Of a stretch of DNA of 9,365 nt, positions 1-6,693 are shown piece after piece. The notes below the pieces were generated by a model. That model worked only from the letters and a program-made list of their open reading frames with translations, had not been told where the DNA came from and made no database searches. Numbering within the stretch: the first letter of the stretch is position 1; the number at the start of each line of letters is the position of its first letter. The DNA comes from Bacteroidales bacterium UBA6346 (GTDB taxonomy: Bacteria; Bacteroidota; Bacteroidia; Bacteroidales; UBA932). The stretch spans positions 8,467-17,831 of the forward strand of contig DJSA01000105.1 of NCBI GenBank assembly GCA_002438905.1. Direction: 5' to 3'. The position numbers were made by a program, and so were the translations under genes.

Positions 1-192
1 GCCTACCTCGTCGAGTTCGCCGTCCTTCGTCCCCACGCGGAACAGATTCTCCGGACAATCCCCAAGAACTGCCCGGAGTACAGCGAGGCTCACCGCCTGC
101 TGAAGTTCCTCTACTACTTCTTCCCGGTCTCCGACAAGGATGTCCCGGCCACTTCATTGCTCCGAGGCTTCATCGGCGGCAGCTCGCTGTGA
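1..192 (+). CDS. Nucleoside (uridine) kinase, C-terminal end, partial
   Basis: An open frame enters from the left edge in frame 1 and stops with TGA at 190-192, giving the last 63 residues of a protein. The visible tail includes EAHRLLKFLYYFFPVSDKD followed by PATSLLRGFIGGSSL. From memory this matches the C-terminus of the roughly 550-residue Bacteroidales nucleoside kinase that joins an N-terminal TGS domain to a uridine kinase/phosphoribulokinase-type P-loop domain, whose tail typically reads PPTSILREF(L/I)GGSS. Such enzymes would phosphorylate nucleosides in the cytosol for pyrimidine salvage. None of the catalytic domain is in the window, so the call rests only on the tail. The gene is unrelated to the PUL and converges on the neighbouring ATPase gene. 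Confidence is moderate. Confidence 0.6.
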   Translation, partial: AYLVEFAVLRPHAEQILRTIPKNCPEYSEAHRLLKFLYYFFPVSDKDVPATSLLRGFIGGSSL

Positions 193-199
193 GAAATTC

Positions 200-234
200 T
201 GACATGACGGCAGAAATAACCGCCGGAAATGTCA
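200..234. terminator. Hairpin between convergent genes, possible bidirectional terminator
   Basis: TGACAT at 200-205 pairs with ATGTCA at 229-234, and CGGC at 208-211 pairs with GCCG at 222-225, leaving a roughly 10-nt loop and small internal mismatches. It lies 8 nt after the kinase stop and 12 nt before the stop of the opposing ATPase gene. There is no clear T-run on either strand, so classical intrinsic termination is uncertain. Confidence 0.4.
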
Positions 235-245
235 TGAACTATGCG

Positions 246-1595
246 CTACAATAGCGGTGTCATATAGAGCGGAAGATAAACGACACCGTCTTCCTGTTTT
301 AAATCCTTCGAATGAAGGATATACGGCGTCGATAGAAAATTTCCATACTTATCGATGCACTTTTTCAAAGAAGATAATGTATAGCGCTGCCCGCTTTTCA
401 CCTCCACCGGAGAAATGTTATGACGGGCTGTTATCATTTCCTTTTGTATAAGAAAATCTATTTCCATCCTGCTCTTGGCATCCGCATCACTGCAACTATA
501 GAAGTACAGTTTATGACCGCTGCTTTTCAGCATTTGTGCTACAATATTCTCGACAAGCATGCCTTCATTGATTTCTAGTTTGTCGAACATCAGCTTCTGA
601 TAGATTTCCTGTGACATGAGCCCCCGCGCATTGAACGTATGGCTGAGAAGCAGTCCGGTATCTGCCATATAGCACTTCAAAGTCGTCCTTTCCTCGTTTA
701 GTCGCAGTCCCATGCTCGGTTCTGTAGTGTTGTAGCAGCAGTTGATAATTCTTGCGTCATCAAGCCAGAAAAAAGCAGCCTCATATTCACGCATTCTCGC
801 GTCATCACTAAGTGATGACAAGCGAAACTTCTTCTCGTGTCTTGAAAGCTGGGCAGGAATCTCGTCAAATATAGCCGTCACCTTCGTCTCATAATTGTCA
901 GCGTACTTTCTGATATCATTCCTGTAAAGTTTCAATATCTGCCTCTTTACTGCATCAACCTTATTGAAGTCCAGAGACTCCACGTATGCATTCACAGCCT
1001 GCGGCATACCTCCGACAATCAGATATTTCCGGAAATATTCCATCGCACGCCGATGAAATTCGCACATAGGTTTCATCTCACTGAACTGCCTCCGGATGTA
1101 AGGCATCAGCATATCATCACCCATCGCCCACAGAAACTCCTCAAAATCCAGAGGATACATATCTATCGAGTCTTCCTCGGAAGGAATCAAAATCCCCTTG
1201 ACATTTTTCTTTATGGATATGAGAGAACCTGTCTCGATGTAATCGAAACGTCCGTCGGCAACAAGTGCCTTGATGGCCTCTCTGGCTCTTGGACAAGCCT
1301 GTACCTCATCAAAAATAATCAGTGACTTTCTTACCGGTAGTCTTTTCCGATAATGAAGCTGTATGTTTTCAAGCAGCGTGTCAATATCTTCAAGATACAA
1401 ATCAAACCAAGACTTCACTATGGGAGAAGCCTTTGAGAAGTCTATGAGAATATAGGATTCATACTCGTTCCTTGCAAACAACTCCGCAATATAGCTTTTC
1501 CCGATTCGCCTTGCTCCTTCTATCAACAGAGCCGTTGAACCATTTCTCTCCCGTTTCCAATCCAGCAGTTGCCCATATACTTTACGCCTTAACAT
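246..1595 (-). CDS. AAA_14/DUF4143 family ATPase
   Basis: The predicted 449-residue protein has an N-terminal P-loop ATPase and a C-terminal DUF4143-type region. Visible motifs are Walker A GARRIGKS at residues 27-34, Walker B SLIIFDEVQ around 91-99 (Asp96, Glu97) and a sensor-1-like ETGSL at 121-125. Near the C-terminus, MEIDFLI (377-383) followed by PVEVKSG (396-402) resembles the D...ExK core of PD-(D/E)XK nuclease folds. No signal peptide is seen, so it is probably cytosolic. The family is abundant and often multicopy in Bacteroidetes; its role is not settled. The ATG at 1593-1595 is preceded by AAGGTG about 5 nt upstream and a good promoter. Base composition is visibly more AT-rich than the adjacent PUL, which suggests separate acquisition. 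Length is normal for the family and the frame is intact. Confidence 0.9.
   Translation of the reverse strand: MLRRKVYGQLLDWKRERNGSTALLIEGARRIGKSYIAELFARNEYESYILIDFSKASPIVKSWFDLYLEDIDTLLENIQLHYRKRLPVRKSLIIFDEVQACPRAREAIKALVADGRFDYIETGSLISIKKNVKGILIPSEEDSIDMYPLDFEEFLWAMGDDMLMPYIRRQFSEMKPMCEFHRRAMEYFRKYLIVGGMPQAVNAYVESLDFNKVDAVKRQILKLYRNDIRKYADNYETKVTAIFDEIPAQLSRHEKKFRLSSLSDDARMREYEAAFFWLDDARIINCCYNTTEPSMGLRLNEERTTLKCYMADTGLLLSHTFNARGLMSQEIYQKLMFDKLEINEGMLVENIVAQMLKSSGHKLYFYSCSDADAKSRMEIDFLIQKEMITARHNISPVEVKSGQRYTLSSLKKCIDKYGNFLSTPYILHSKDLKQEDGVVYLPLYMTPLL
801..819. repeat. 19-bp palindrome inside the ATPase gene
   Basis: GTCATCACT (801-809), one central base, then AGTGATGAC (811-819) form a perfect 9-bp inverted repeat. 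It lies within codons for the SSLSDDAR stretch of the ATPase. It could be an operator-like protein site or an RNA hairpin, or may simply be chance. Confidence 0.5.
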
Positions 1596-1599
1596 ATTT

Positions 1600-1616
1600 C
1601 ACCTTTTTGAGATTAT
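1600..1616 (-). repeat. 17-bp direct repeat, start-proximal copy
   Basis: On the minus strand this reads ATAATCTCAAAAAGGTG. It contains the AAGGTG that would serve as ribosome binding site for the ATPase and ends 4 nt before its ATG. An identical copy lies 33 bp upstream, about three helical turns, so a bound protein could contact both copies on the same DNA face. By the expected start point, this copy would lie in the first part of the mRNA leader. Confidence 0.8.
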
Positions 1617-1624
1617 CATACGGG

Positions 1625-1655
1625 CAAATTTACACCTTTTTGAGATTATTGCAAA
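1625..1655 (-). promoter_or_regulatory. Bacteroidetes-type promoter of the ATPase gene
   Basis: On the minus strand, TTTG (1652-1655) and TAAATTTG (1625-1632) match the Bacteroides -33 TTTG and -7 TAnnTTTG elements, separated by 19 bp, within the usual spacing. Transcription would start around 1617-1620, giving a leader of roughly 25 nt. The upstream direct-repeat copy fills nearly the whole spacer, which suggests repression or control by occlusion. The -33 element overlaps the final codons of the esterase remnant. Confidence 0.7.
1633..1649 (-). repeat. 17-bp direct repeat, promoter-spacer copy
   Basis: This is identical to the copy at 1600-1616 and lies between the -33 and -7 promoter elements. 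It also covers the TAA stop (1646-1648) of the esterase remnant. The placement suggests an operator, possibly bound by the ATPase itself or a partner; this is inference. Confidence 0.8.
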
Positions 1656-2102
1656 ATAAATCCCATCTGGCCGGTGTTATACGTGTGAAGCGATGCAATC
1701 CATTCGAACATCGAAGAGGGGAAATCCTGCCAGTGGTTCCACTGATGGCCGCCGGTCTCATGCGGAATCTCCCTGACCGGGACTCCGGCCTCTCTAAGGG
1801 CGGCGCAATAGGCCAGACTGTTTTCGTTCGGTTTCACGACATCGTCGTCAAGAGAATATGCAACGTATGCCGGCGGGGTGGCCGAAGACACGCGTTTTTC
1901 AACCGAATATGCGTCAATCAGTTCCTGCGAAGGCATCGATGTCCCGAAAAACATTGTCATCGAGCCTGTGTGCGTTCTGACGGGATCCATGGATATGACC
2001 GATCACCGCCGTCCTCTCACCGTTATCCTCCCCTGCCGCAGGCCTGCAGCACACCGTCAGGGCCAGCAGAATCACTGCCGGGCAAACATTGAACTTTTTC
2101 AT
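1646..2102 (-). pseudogene. Secreted carbohydrate esterase-like alpha/beta hydrolase, internally deleted
   Basis: Two short frames together resemble a Bacteroidales acyl/xylan-esterase-like alpha/beta hydrolase that is normally about 280-320 residues. From the ATG at 2100-2102 comes a signal peptide (MKKFNVCPAVILLALTVCC) and then GERTAVI, matching the first core strand before the oxyanion-loop glycines. Around 2000-2003 the reading frame changes and homology resumes at VISMDPVRTHTGS, running to TAA at 1646. The C-terminal part keeps a likely catalytic Asp in SLDDDVVKPNENS and His in ETGGHQWN, but the block with the nucleophile GxSxG is gone. The remnant therefore lacks about 150 residues and is frameshifted, so it should not be catalytic. 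It is the last gene of the PUL operon, 21 nt after the GH27 gene. A GH27-linked esterase suggests an acylated glycan substrate. Confidence 0.8.
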
Positions 2103-2123
2103 TTGTGCATTTCTAAACTATGT

Positions 2124-3740
2124 TCACAGATTCACGAGCCGTATGCAGTCAAAGGCAGCCTTCGATGATGTTACAGAGCATACCCTGAGATCATTTTCTC
2201 CCTTGCGGAGCCTCACCTCGAACGGAATCTCCACGAATGCGGAGTCCGTCGTGGCAACCGATGCGTGATGCGCCTTTCCGTTCACAACCAAGTCAAAATC
2301 AACCGCTTCCGGCGAGGAAAACCGAACGGAGATTCTGTATTTCCCGCCCTTGAGGCTGAAGACGTCACCCCATTCGAGATAATTCGTCGGGGAGTCTCCG
2401 AGGTTCGTCGCCACGGCGCGTCCGGAAGCCCCCTCAACAGGGATGTACTTTACGCCCGTCCCGCGTATTGCGGTAAAGTCCGGACAATAGCCCCACTCCG
2501 CCTCATAGAGGACAGGTTCAATCCGCTCCCCCTCAACCTTGAGAATCTTCGCTGTGTGAGGCGGCAGCGTCATCTCTATGACTCCGCACGGAGCAAGGTC
2601 GGAGCGCAGGTTGAGGTCGCGCAGCTTCATCTGACCGGTGAACTCCAGCACATCGGCCGGAACGCTGAACGAGGCCTCAGAGCCAGAAGGATTATAGAGA
2701 GCGACGGCCCTCGCACCTCCATGGCGACGCAGGATATCCTTAGCGAAGACGTATGTCTCTCCCTCGTGCTGAACCACATGAGCCTGTAGTCCAAGCGGGT
2801 CCTGGTTCACGGCAATCAGCTCCGGGTTGGTGATTATCCGCATCGTCTCCTCCGGGATGTACTCGATGTCGCAGCCAAGAAGCAGCGGCGAGCTCATTAT
2901 GCACCACATCCCGAAATGCGCCTCCTCCTCGGCATAGCTAAGCCCAAGCCCGTCCTCCCAGAACGGCGAAGGCTTGATGTTGTAGCCTACCGCGAGCATA
3001 TCCATGTCGTTGTAGTGCCCGTCATGCGCGTAAGCGGACAGATAGAGATTCTTCTCCACGATGTGCCGGACAGAAGACCAGACGGGACGTATGTCTTCCG
3101 AAATCCGCCACGAGTCTGCAAGCTTCTCAACCCATGTCCCCGGATAGTCCCAGCGGCAGACATTGATGTCGATGTGCCTTCCAGCCACGCTGTCAATCAC
3201 CTGACGTATTTCCTCATAGCGGTCCCTTTCCTCAAGGCGGCGATGTATGCCCCCGCAGTAGTCAATCTTGATGAAGTCGAAGTTCCAGTTGTTGAAATAC
3301 TGGTCCGCGTCCTGAACATCGTGCATCCAGAGTCCCGCCCCAAGCCCGTTCAGGTCCTTGTTGTAGCTCGACCCGCAGGTGTTGTCGCCGGCATCGGAAT
3401 AGATTCCGGCCTTAAGGCCGAGGGAGTGGATGTGGTCGGAGATGGAACGCATCTGCGCGGAGCCGCCGGGAAACCTCACCGGATGCGGAATCATGTAACC
3501 GCGTTCGTCGCGGTAGCCGAAGAATCCGTTGTCGATGTTGATGTTTCCGTAACCGGCGTCCTTGAGACCGCGTTCGATGAGAAGGTTGGCCTGATGAGTG
3601 ATTATGGAGTCGGAAATATCGACCATATATGCGTTCCACGAACTCCAGCCCATAAGCGGGGGCTTCACCGCCTGCGGCTGACGAGAGGTGCATGACACGA
3701 TAAGCGCCGCAGCTATGATAAGGGGATATATTTTCTTCAT
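2124..3740 (-). CDS. GH27 alpha-galactosidase-like lipoprotein with C-terminal CBM
   Basis: The 538-residue protein has a lipoprotein signal (lipobox LIVSC, Cys17), a GH27 (beta/alpha)8 catalytic domain beginning at PPLMGWSSWNAY (27-38), a beta-sandwich domain, and a CBM6/CBM35-like module from YEAEWG (about 412) to the end. The retaining nucleophile is Asp160 in KIDYCGG; by motif alignment to human alpha-galactosidase A (WRnfaDI), the acid/base is Asp216 in SWRISEDI. Lys158, Asp70, Cys122/Cys162 and the NDMDM motif (244-248) also fit. Arg196 in VCRW sits where alpha-galactosidases carry Glu and alpha-N-acetylgalactosaminidases Ser, so the exact substrate is open. It would release terminal alpha-linked galactose or a related sugar at the cell surface or in the periplasm. 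It follows the GH43-like gene by 40 bp, in the same operon. Confidence 0.92.
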   Translation of the reverse strand: MKKIYPLIIAAALIVSCTSRQPQAVKPPLMGWSSWNAYMVDISDSIITHQANLLIERGLKDAGYGNINIDNGFFGYRDERGYMIPHPVRFPGGSAQMRSISDHIHSLGLKAGIYSDAGDNTCGSSYNKDLNGLGAGLWMHDVQDADQYFNNWNFDFIKIDYCGGIHRRLEERDRYEEIRQVIDSVAGRHIDINVCRWDYPGTWVEKLADSWRISEDIRPVWSSVRHIVEKNLYLSAYAHDGHYNDMDMLAVGYNIKPSPFWEDGLGLSYAEEEAHFGMWCIMSSPLLLGCDIEYIPEETMRIITNPELIAVNQDPLGLQAHVVQHEGETYVFAKDILRRHGGARAVALYNPSGSEASFSVPADVLEFTGQMKLRDLNLRSDLAPCGVIEMTLPPHTAKILKVEGERIEPVLYEAEWGYCPDFTAIRGTGVKYIPVEGASGRAVATNLGDSPTNYLEWGDVFSLKGGKYRISVRFSSPEAVDFDLVVNGKAHHASVATTDSAFVEIPFEVRLRKGENDLRVCSVTSSKAAFDCIRLVNL

Positions 3741-3760
3741 ATATTCTTTATCTTCAGCTC

Positions 3761-3780
3761 ATCCTCACAAGAGAGAGGAT
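3761..3780 (-). other. Intercistronic hairpin after the GH43-like gene
   Basis: ATCCTC (3761-3766) and GAGGAT (3775-3780) form a perfect 6-bp stem with an 8-nt loop, directly abutting the TAA stop of the upstream gene. No U-run follows. It may stabilise the 3' end of the upstream message or reduce downstream expression rather than end transcription. Confidence 0.4.
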
Positions 3781-4818
3781 TTACTTGTAGTTTTTCTCGA
3801 TGTTCCGGTAAGTCTCCTCATCGACATGGACGATGCAGCCATGACGGCCGTCCTTCGGAGGGTAGAAGTTCGTCACATCCTTCCACGGAGCGCCCTGAAT
3901 CGCCGAGGACTCACGCATCTCGTAGGCGTGCTCCCCGTAGTTCTCGTAGTAGAGCCGGAACTTGCCTTCCGGAGTGCGGACCATGATAGGAGCCTCACGC
4001 CAGTTCGGACTTACGGAAGGCCCGGGGTTGGTGTAGGGACCGAGCAGATTGTCCGACGAGGCAATCCTTATGGACTTGTGGGTCTTCGGAGCCTTGTCTT
4101 CCCAGCGCTCGTCCTTCATGATGGCGTAGTACTTACCGTTGAACTTTCTGATTATCACATCAATGAGGGAAATATCCGCATCGGCTCCCGTAAAGTAGTT
4201 CTTCCTGTCGTACATTTCCAGTTCCTCGGCAGTCTTTGCCTCCTGTCTTTTGCGGTAGTATTCCCCGGCGTGCCAGGTGATGATGAACTGCCTGCTGTCC
4301 TCATCGTAGAACATTTTCGGCGCTCCCACGAACGGAATCTCATTATAGACGCCAAGATGGTCAACGACGAACTTGTCCCCGTCGAGCACCCTGTTCTTCC
4401 ACACCACGAGGTCGGTCGTGTGCCAGAGCACCAGCGACTCCTTCGACGAGCCGCGCACGACGCCTATCATATACCACCTCCGGCCGGCTTTTCCGAAAAC
4501 ATCCGGTCCCTCGCAGATGTCAGGATGGCCAAAATAGCTTTCGAGAATCACCTTGCCGCCGTTCAGAGTCTCCCAGCTGAGCCCGTCGCGGGAAATGGAG
4601 TAGAACAGAGAGCCGTAGTCCGCATTTGTCATGTGCGCGAAGAGATAGCCTCCCTGCCTGTCCTCTACGGAAGGCCTGTCCGTCGGCTTTGTCATTCCCG
4701 GGTCGTCGTTTCCTTTCGCGCAGCCGGCAAGAAGAACCGTTCCTCCGGCGGCAAGGGCAAGGTGCAGCGCCGCCGTGCACAGGAGCACCTTGCCTAAAAA
4801 TGTTCTGATAATCTTCAT
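3781..4818 (-). CDS. GH43-like five-bladed beta-propeller lipoprotein
   Basis: The 345-residue protein begins with a long lipoprotein signal (lipobox LLAGC, Cys33). CAKGNDDP after the cysteine is acidic, in keeping with Bacteroidetes surface-export signals. The rest has the repeated strand pattern of GH43/GH117-type propellers: YLFAHMTNADYGSLFYSISRDG (blade 1, split here as residues 58-79), HPDICEGPDVF (98-108), LVLWHTTDLVVW (129-140), GAPKMFYDED (165-174), IRKFNGKYYAIMKDE, REAPIMV (Glu275) and the late RHG (325-327). Such enzymes cleave arabinofuranosyl, xylosyl or galactosyl linkages, but the substrate cannot be assigned by eye. Lys168 follows the AP pair where some relatives have an acidic residue; Glu275 may be the general acid. 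The ATG is 21 nt after the preceding gene, consistent with one operon. Confidence 0.72.
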   Translation of the reverse strand: MKIIRTFLGKVLLCTAALHLALAAGGTVLLAGCAKGNDDPGMTKPTDRPSVEDRQGGYLFAHMTNADYGSLFYSISRDGLSWETLNGGKVILESYFGHPDICEGPDVFGKAGRRWYMIGVVRGSSKESLVLWHTTDLVVWKNRVLDGDKFVVDHLGVYNEIPFVGAPKMFYDEDSRQFIITWHAGEYYRKRQEAKTAEELEMYDRKNYFTGADADISLIDVIIRKFNGKYYAIMKDERWEDKAPKTHKSIRIASSDNLLGPYTNPGPSVSPNWREAPIMVRTPEGKFRLYYENYGEHAYEMRESSAIQGAPWKDVTNFYPPKDGRHGCIVHVDEETYRNIEKNYK

Positions 4819-4839
4819 TGTATGTTTACTTCCGTTGCA

Positions 4840-6453
4840 TTATTCCACCTCAGCGGTGTTCCCCGTCACGATGCCGTCGACATAGATCTCGGCGATTTCA
4901 CAAGGCGTGTTGCCTCTGTAGCCCGCAGTAGGGCGAATCTTCAGATAGCGTCCCGTCCTGTCGGCCTTGCCTACGGTCTCCGGAACGTCGTACCAGAACA
5001 GTCCGTTTTCCTTAGGGATGTCGGTTGCCGTCAGAACAAGCTTCCAGTCGTTGCCGTCGTTGGCGGTGTTGTAGTTCTCCAATGTGCCGCCGCCCGTCCA
5101 GTAAGGATAGGAAGCATTCGTTCCCGCACTCTTGAACGACCATGTTGCCCCGATGTAAAACTCGCAACTACGAAGATCATGATTATAAGGCCAGTTTTCC
5201 GGCAGTTTTCCGATGCCGACTCTTCCGACTTCAACATCTTTCTTGAAGTCAAAAACAAAGACAATGTTCGGAATATCCCTATGCCATTCCATATTCATAG
5301 AGACAAAGTCATCGCAAGAACTTCCATAATTCAAATCGTCCGTTTTTCCGTCCCAAATCGGCTTGTCATAAGTCTGTATCCACGCCGTGGTCAGTTTTCC
5401 ATCAATCATATTTCCGACCTTTCCCCAACCTGCAGGATTGTCATCATTAACGAACTTGCACTGCCATTGAGTCTGGTCAACAGCCTCCATCACAACACGC
5501 GTAGCCTTCGCAAGGTCAAGCCCGAGAGGATATATCCCGTTACGGTCAAACGTCCGTGCCGCTGACATGTTGAACACATAATAGGCCTTGTCCGTCCGCA
5601 CCTTCACCTTTCCGGTGTATGTTCCCGGAGCCACGACCATCCTCACGGAGCCGGAATTGTCCTTGTCTGTCCCGACCTTAGCATCAGATTCCGTCCTCGC
5701 GGCATTTGTCAGAGGCGTGGCGAAATCACCTTCAGCCCTTGTGGAGGCAAGGTCAATGGCAAGCGTGGTCTCATCATCGGGATTACATTCTGCACATTGA
5801 TTTTAAACTCGCCGACGATGTTCTTGTCCGCCTCGAAAATCACATCCCGGACAGTCTCGCCCTGATATTCCCCAGTCGTCGAGAACACCCGGAAATCAAG
5901 CAGAGCTCCGAGATTGAGGAATTTCACCGACTGAATCTTATTGTCCGCACCCACAAGCATCTCCTCGGTAAAAGTGAACGGCACGCTCACCATCGGCATC
6001 GCGGTTCCGTCAAACTTTCCGCCCTTATGGCTCTGCACAAGCGGAATGGTTATGCTCTGCATCGGGCCGGCATTTACCGGTTCCCGCAGGTCATTGAAAT
6101 TTCCGTTATTTATCGGAAGTACACGAGGCGACACCACGCATATACGGTCGCCGGCCTTCATCTGAATGTCCGTCGTGAACCCGAAAACAGGTCGCGGTTC
6201 CGTAGTCTGTATGCTTGTTCGCTGAGTATAGACAATATTCCCGTCCTTTTCAAGCGAGAATCCAAGCCAGTCTCCTGTCTCAAAAGCGAGGTGATCGCCT
6301 GTCATATCGGACTTGACAGCGGGAAGTACCTCGTTCACGAGCGCAAAACGATATGTGTATGACGGTTTCTCCTCAACTTCCGCAACCTTAGAGCAGGAAA
6401 ACGGCGGTCATAGCTGCAAACATTGCAGCGGCGGCAAAAATTCTGTTTTTCAT
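4840..6453 (-). pseudogene. Fimbrillin-like / F5-F8 type C surface lipoprotein, two frameshifts
   Basis: One gene of about 537 codons is split over two frames. A start at 6451-6453 gives the signal MKNRIFAAAAMFAAMTAV, which runs to a stop at 6388-6390. At a T4 run (6398-6401, minus strand) the frame must shift to reach SCSKVAEVEEKPSYTYRF; removing one T gives a perfect AVSC lipobox. The middle frame (to 5709) resembles fimbrillin-like domains, with FLNLGALLDFRVFSTTGEY and GEFKINVQN. Around 5780-5790 a second shift of opposite sign restores NPDDETTLAIDLASTRAEG and then the C-terminal F5/8 type C (discoidin-like) domain, ending at 4840. That domain carries DGKLTTAW, IPNIVFVFDF, GNDWKLVL and GRYLKIRP. 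As written, the gene cannot make the full protein. Intact, it would be a surface glycan-binding protein. Assembly indels are the main alternative. Confidence 0.82.
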
Positions 6454-6463
6454 AGTCATTCGA

Positions 6464-6631
6464 TTAAAGTTCATCATACGGGTTCATTCCCATTACCTCG
6501 GTTCCGTTCGTCCCGTCAAAACGGTCGTCGGACGCCGCAAATCCTGATTCTGTGAAAACGCACTCCGCAGCAACTGCCGGAGAGCAATAATTCCTCCCAC
6601 AGAGGTTAAATTTTTCAGATCTCATGTTCAT
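6464..6631 (-). CDS. Small 55-residue protein, function unknown
   Basis: An ORF starts at ATG 6629-6631 (a second ATG two codons on is possible) and ends with TAA at 6464-6466, 10 nt before the start of the fimbrillin-like lipoprotein gene, suggesting translational coupling. The product has Cys at 11, 16 and 24, the segment YCSPAVAAECVFTESGFAAS, then a Gly/Asp/Asn-rich acidic tail ending GMNPYDEL. There is no clear signal peptide or membrane helix. The layout (SP near the N-terminus, an E-x-GFAAS centre, a Gly/Asp-rich tail ending in a Y/D motif) recalls short uncharacterised proteins often found beside fimbrillin-like lipoproteins in Bacteroidales. No function is known to me. No Shine-Dalgarno sequence is visible, which is usual for the phylum. 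Confidence 0.6.
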   Translation of the reverse strand: MNMRSEKFNLCGRNYCSPAVAAECVFTESGFAASDDRFDGTNGTEVMGMNPYDEL

Positions 6632-6659
6632 TTGTTTATATGTTATTATGTGTTATCAT

Positions 6660-6672
6660 CCTCATTCTGAGG
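6660..6672 (-). other. Intercistronic hairpin upstream of the small ORF
   Basis: CCTCA (6660-6664) and TGAGG (6668-6672) form a perfect 5-bp stem with a 3-nt loop, 21 nt after the stop of the DUF1735 lipoprotein gene. The following 40 nt to the small ORF are AT-rich, with no TAnnTTTG element. A role in mRNA processing or attenuation is possible but weakly supported. Confidence 0.3.
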
Positions 6673-6693
6673 CACTTCATTTCTTCGCACAAC

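Noticed and set aside
1646..1990. A functional 114-residue hydrolase
   Set aside because: It lacks a signal peptide, the central sheet and the nucleophile serine; it is the C-terminal part of the deleted esterase.
2916..3695. Plus-strand open frame (259 codons)
   Set aside because: It is fully antisense to the conserved GH27 catalytic domain; the product is Val/Arg-rich with no motif.
3688..4797. Long plus-strand open frame (369 codons)
   Set aside because: It lies antisense to the GH43-like gene, shows no recognisable domain, and its Arg/Val/His-rich composition is what the codon bias of the opposite strand produces.
4822..5565. Plus-strand open frame (247 codons)
   Set aside because: It is antisense to the F5/8 type C domain, whose motifs on the minus strand are clear.
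5775..5810. Programmed -1 frameshift at GTTTAAAATC
   Set aside because: The codon phase does not fit a canonical X-XXY-YYZ slippery heptamer, the other frame has a stop there, and homology switches further downstream.
5709..6338. A stand-alone protein starting at GTG 6336-6338
   Set aside because: The frame reads well upstream of this GTG to a lipobox-like FSCSK, and a signal peptide lies just beyond in another frame, so this is the middle of a broken gene.
6632..6693. An internal promoter before the small ORF
   Set aside because: The stretch is AT-rich but contains no TAnnTTTG or suitably spaced TTTG on the minus strand.
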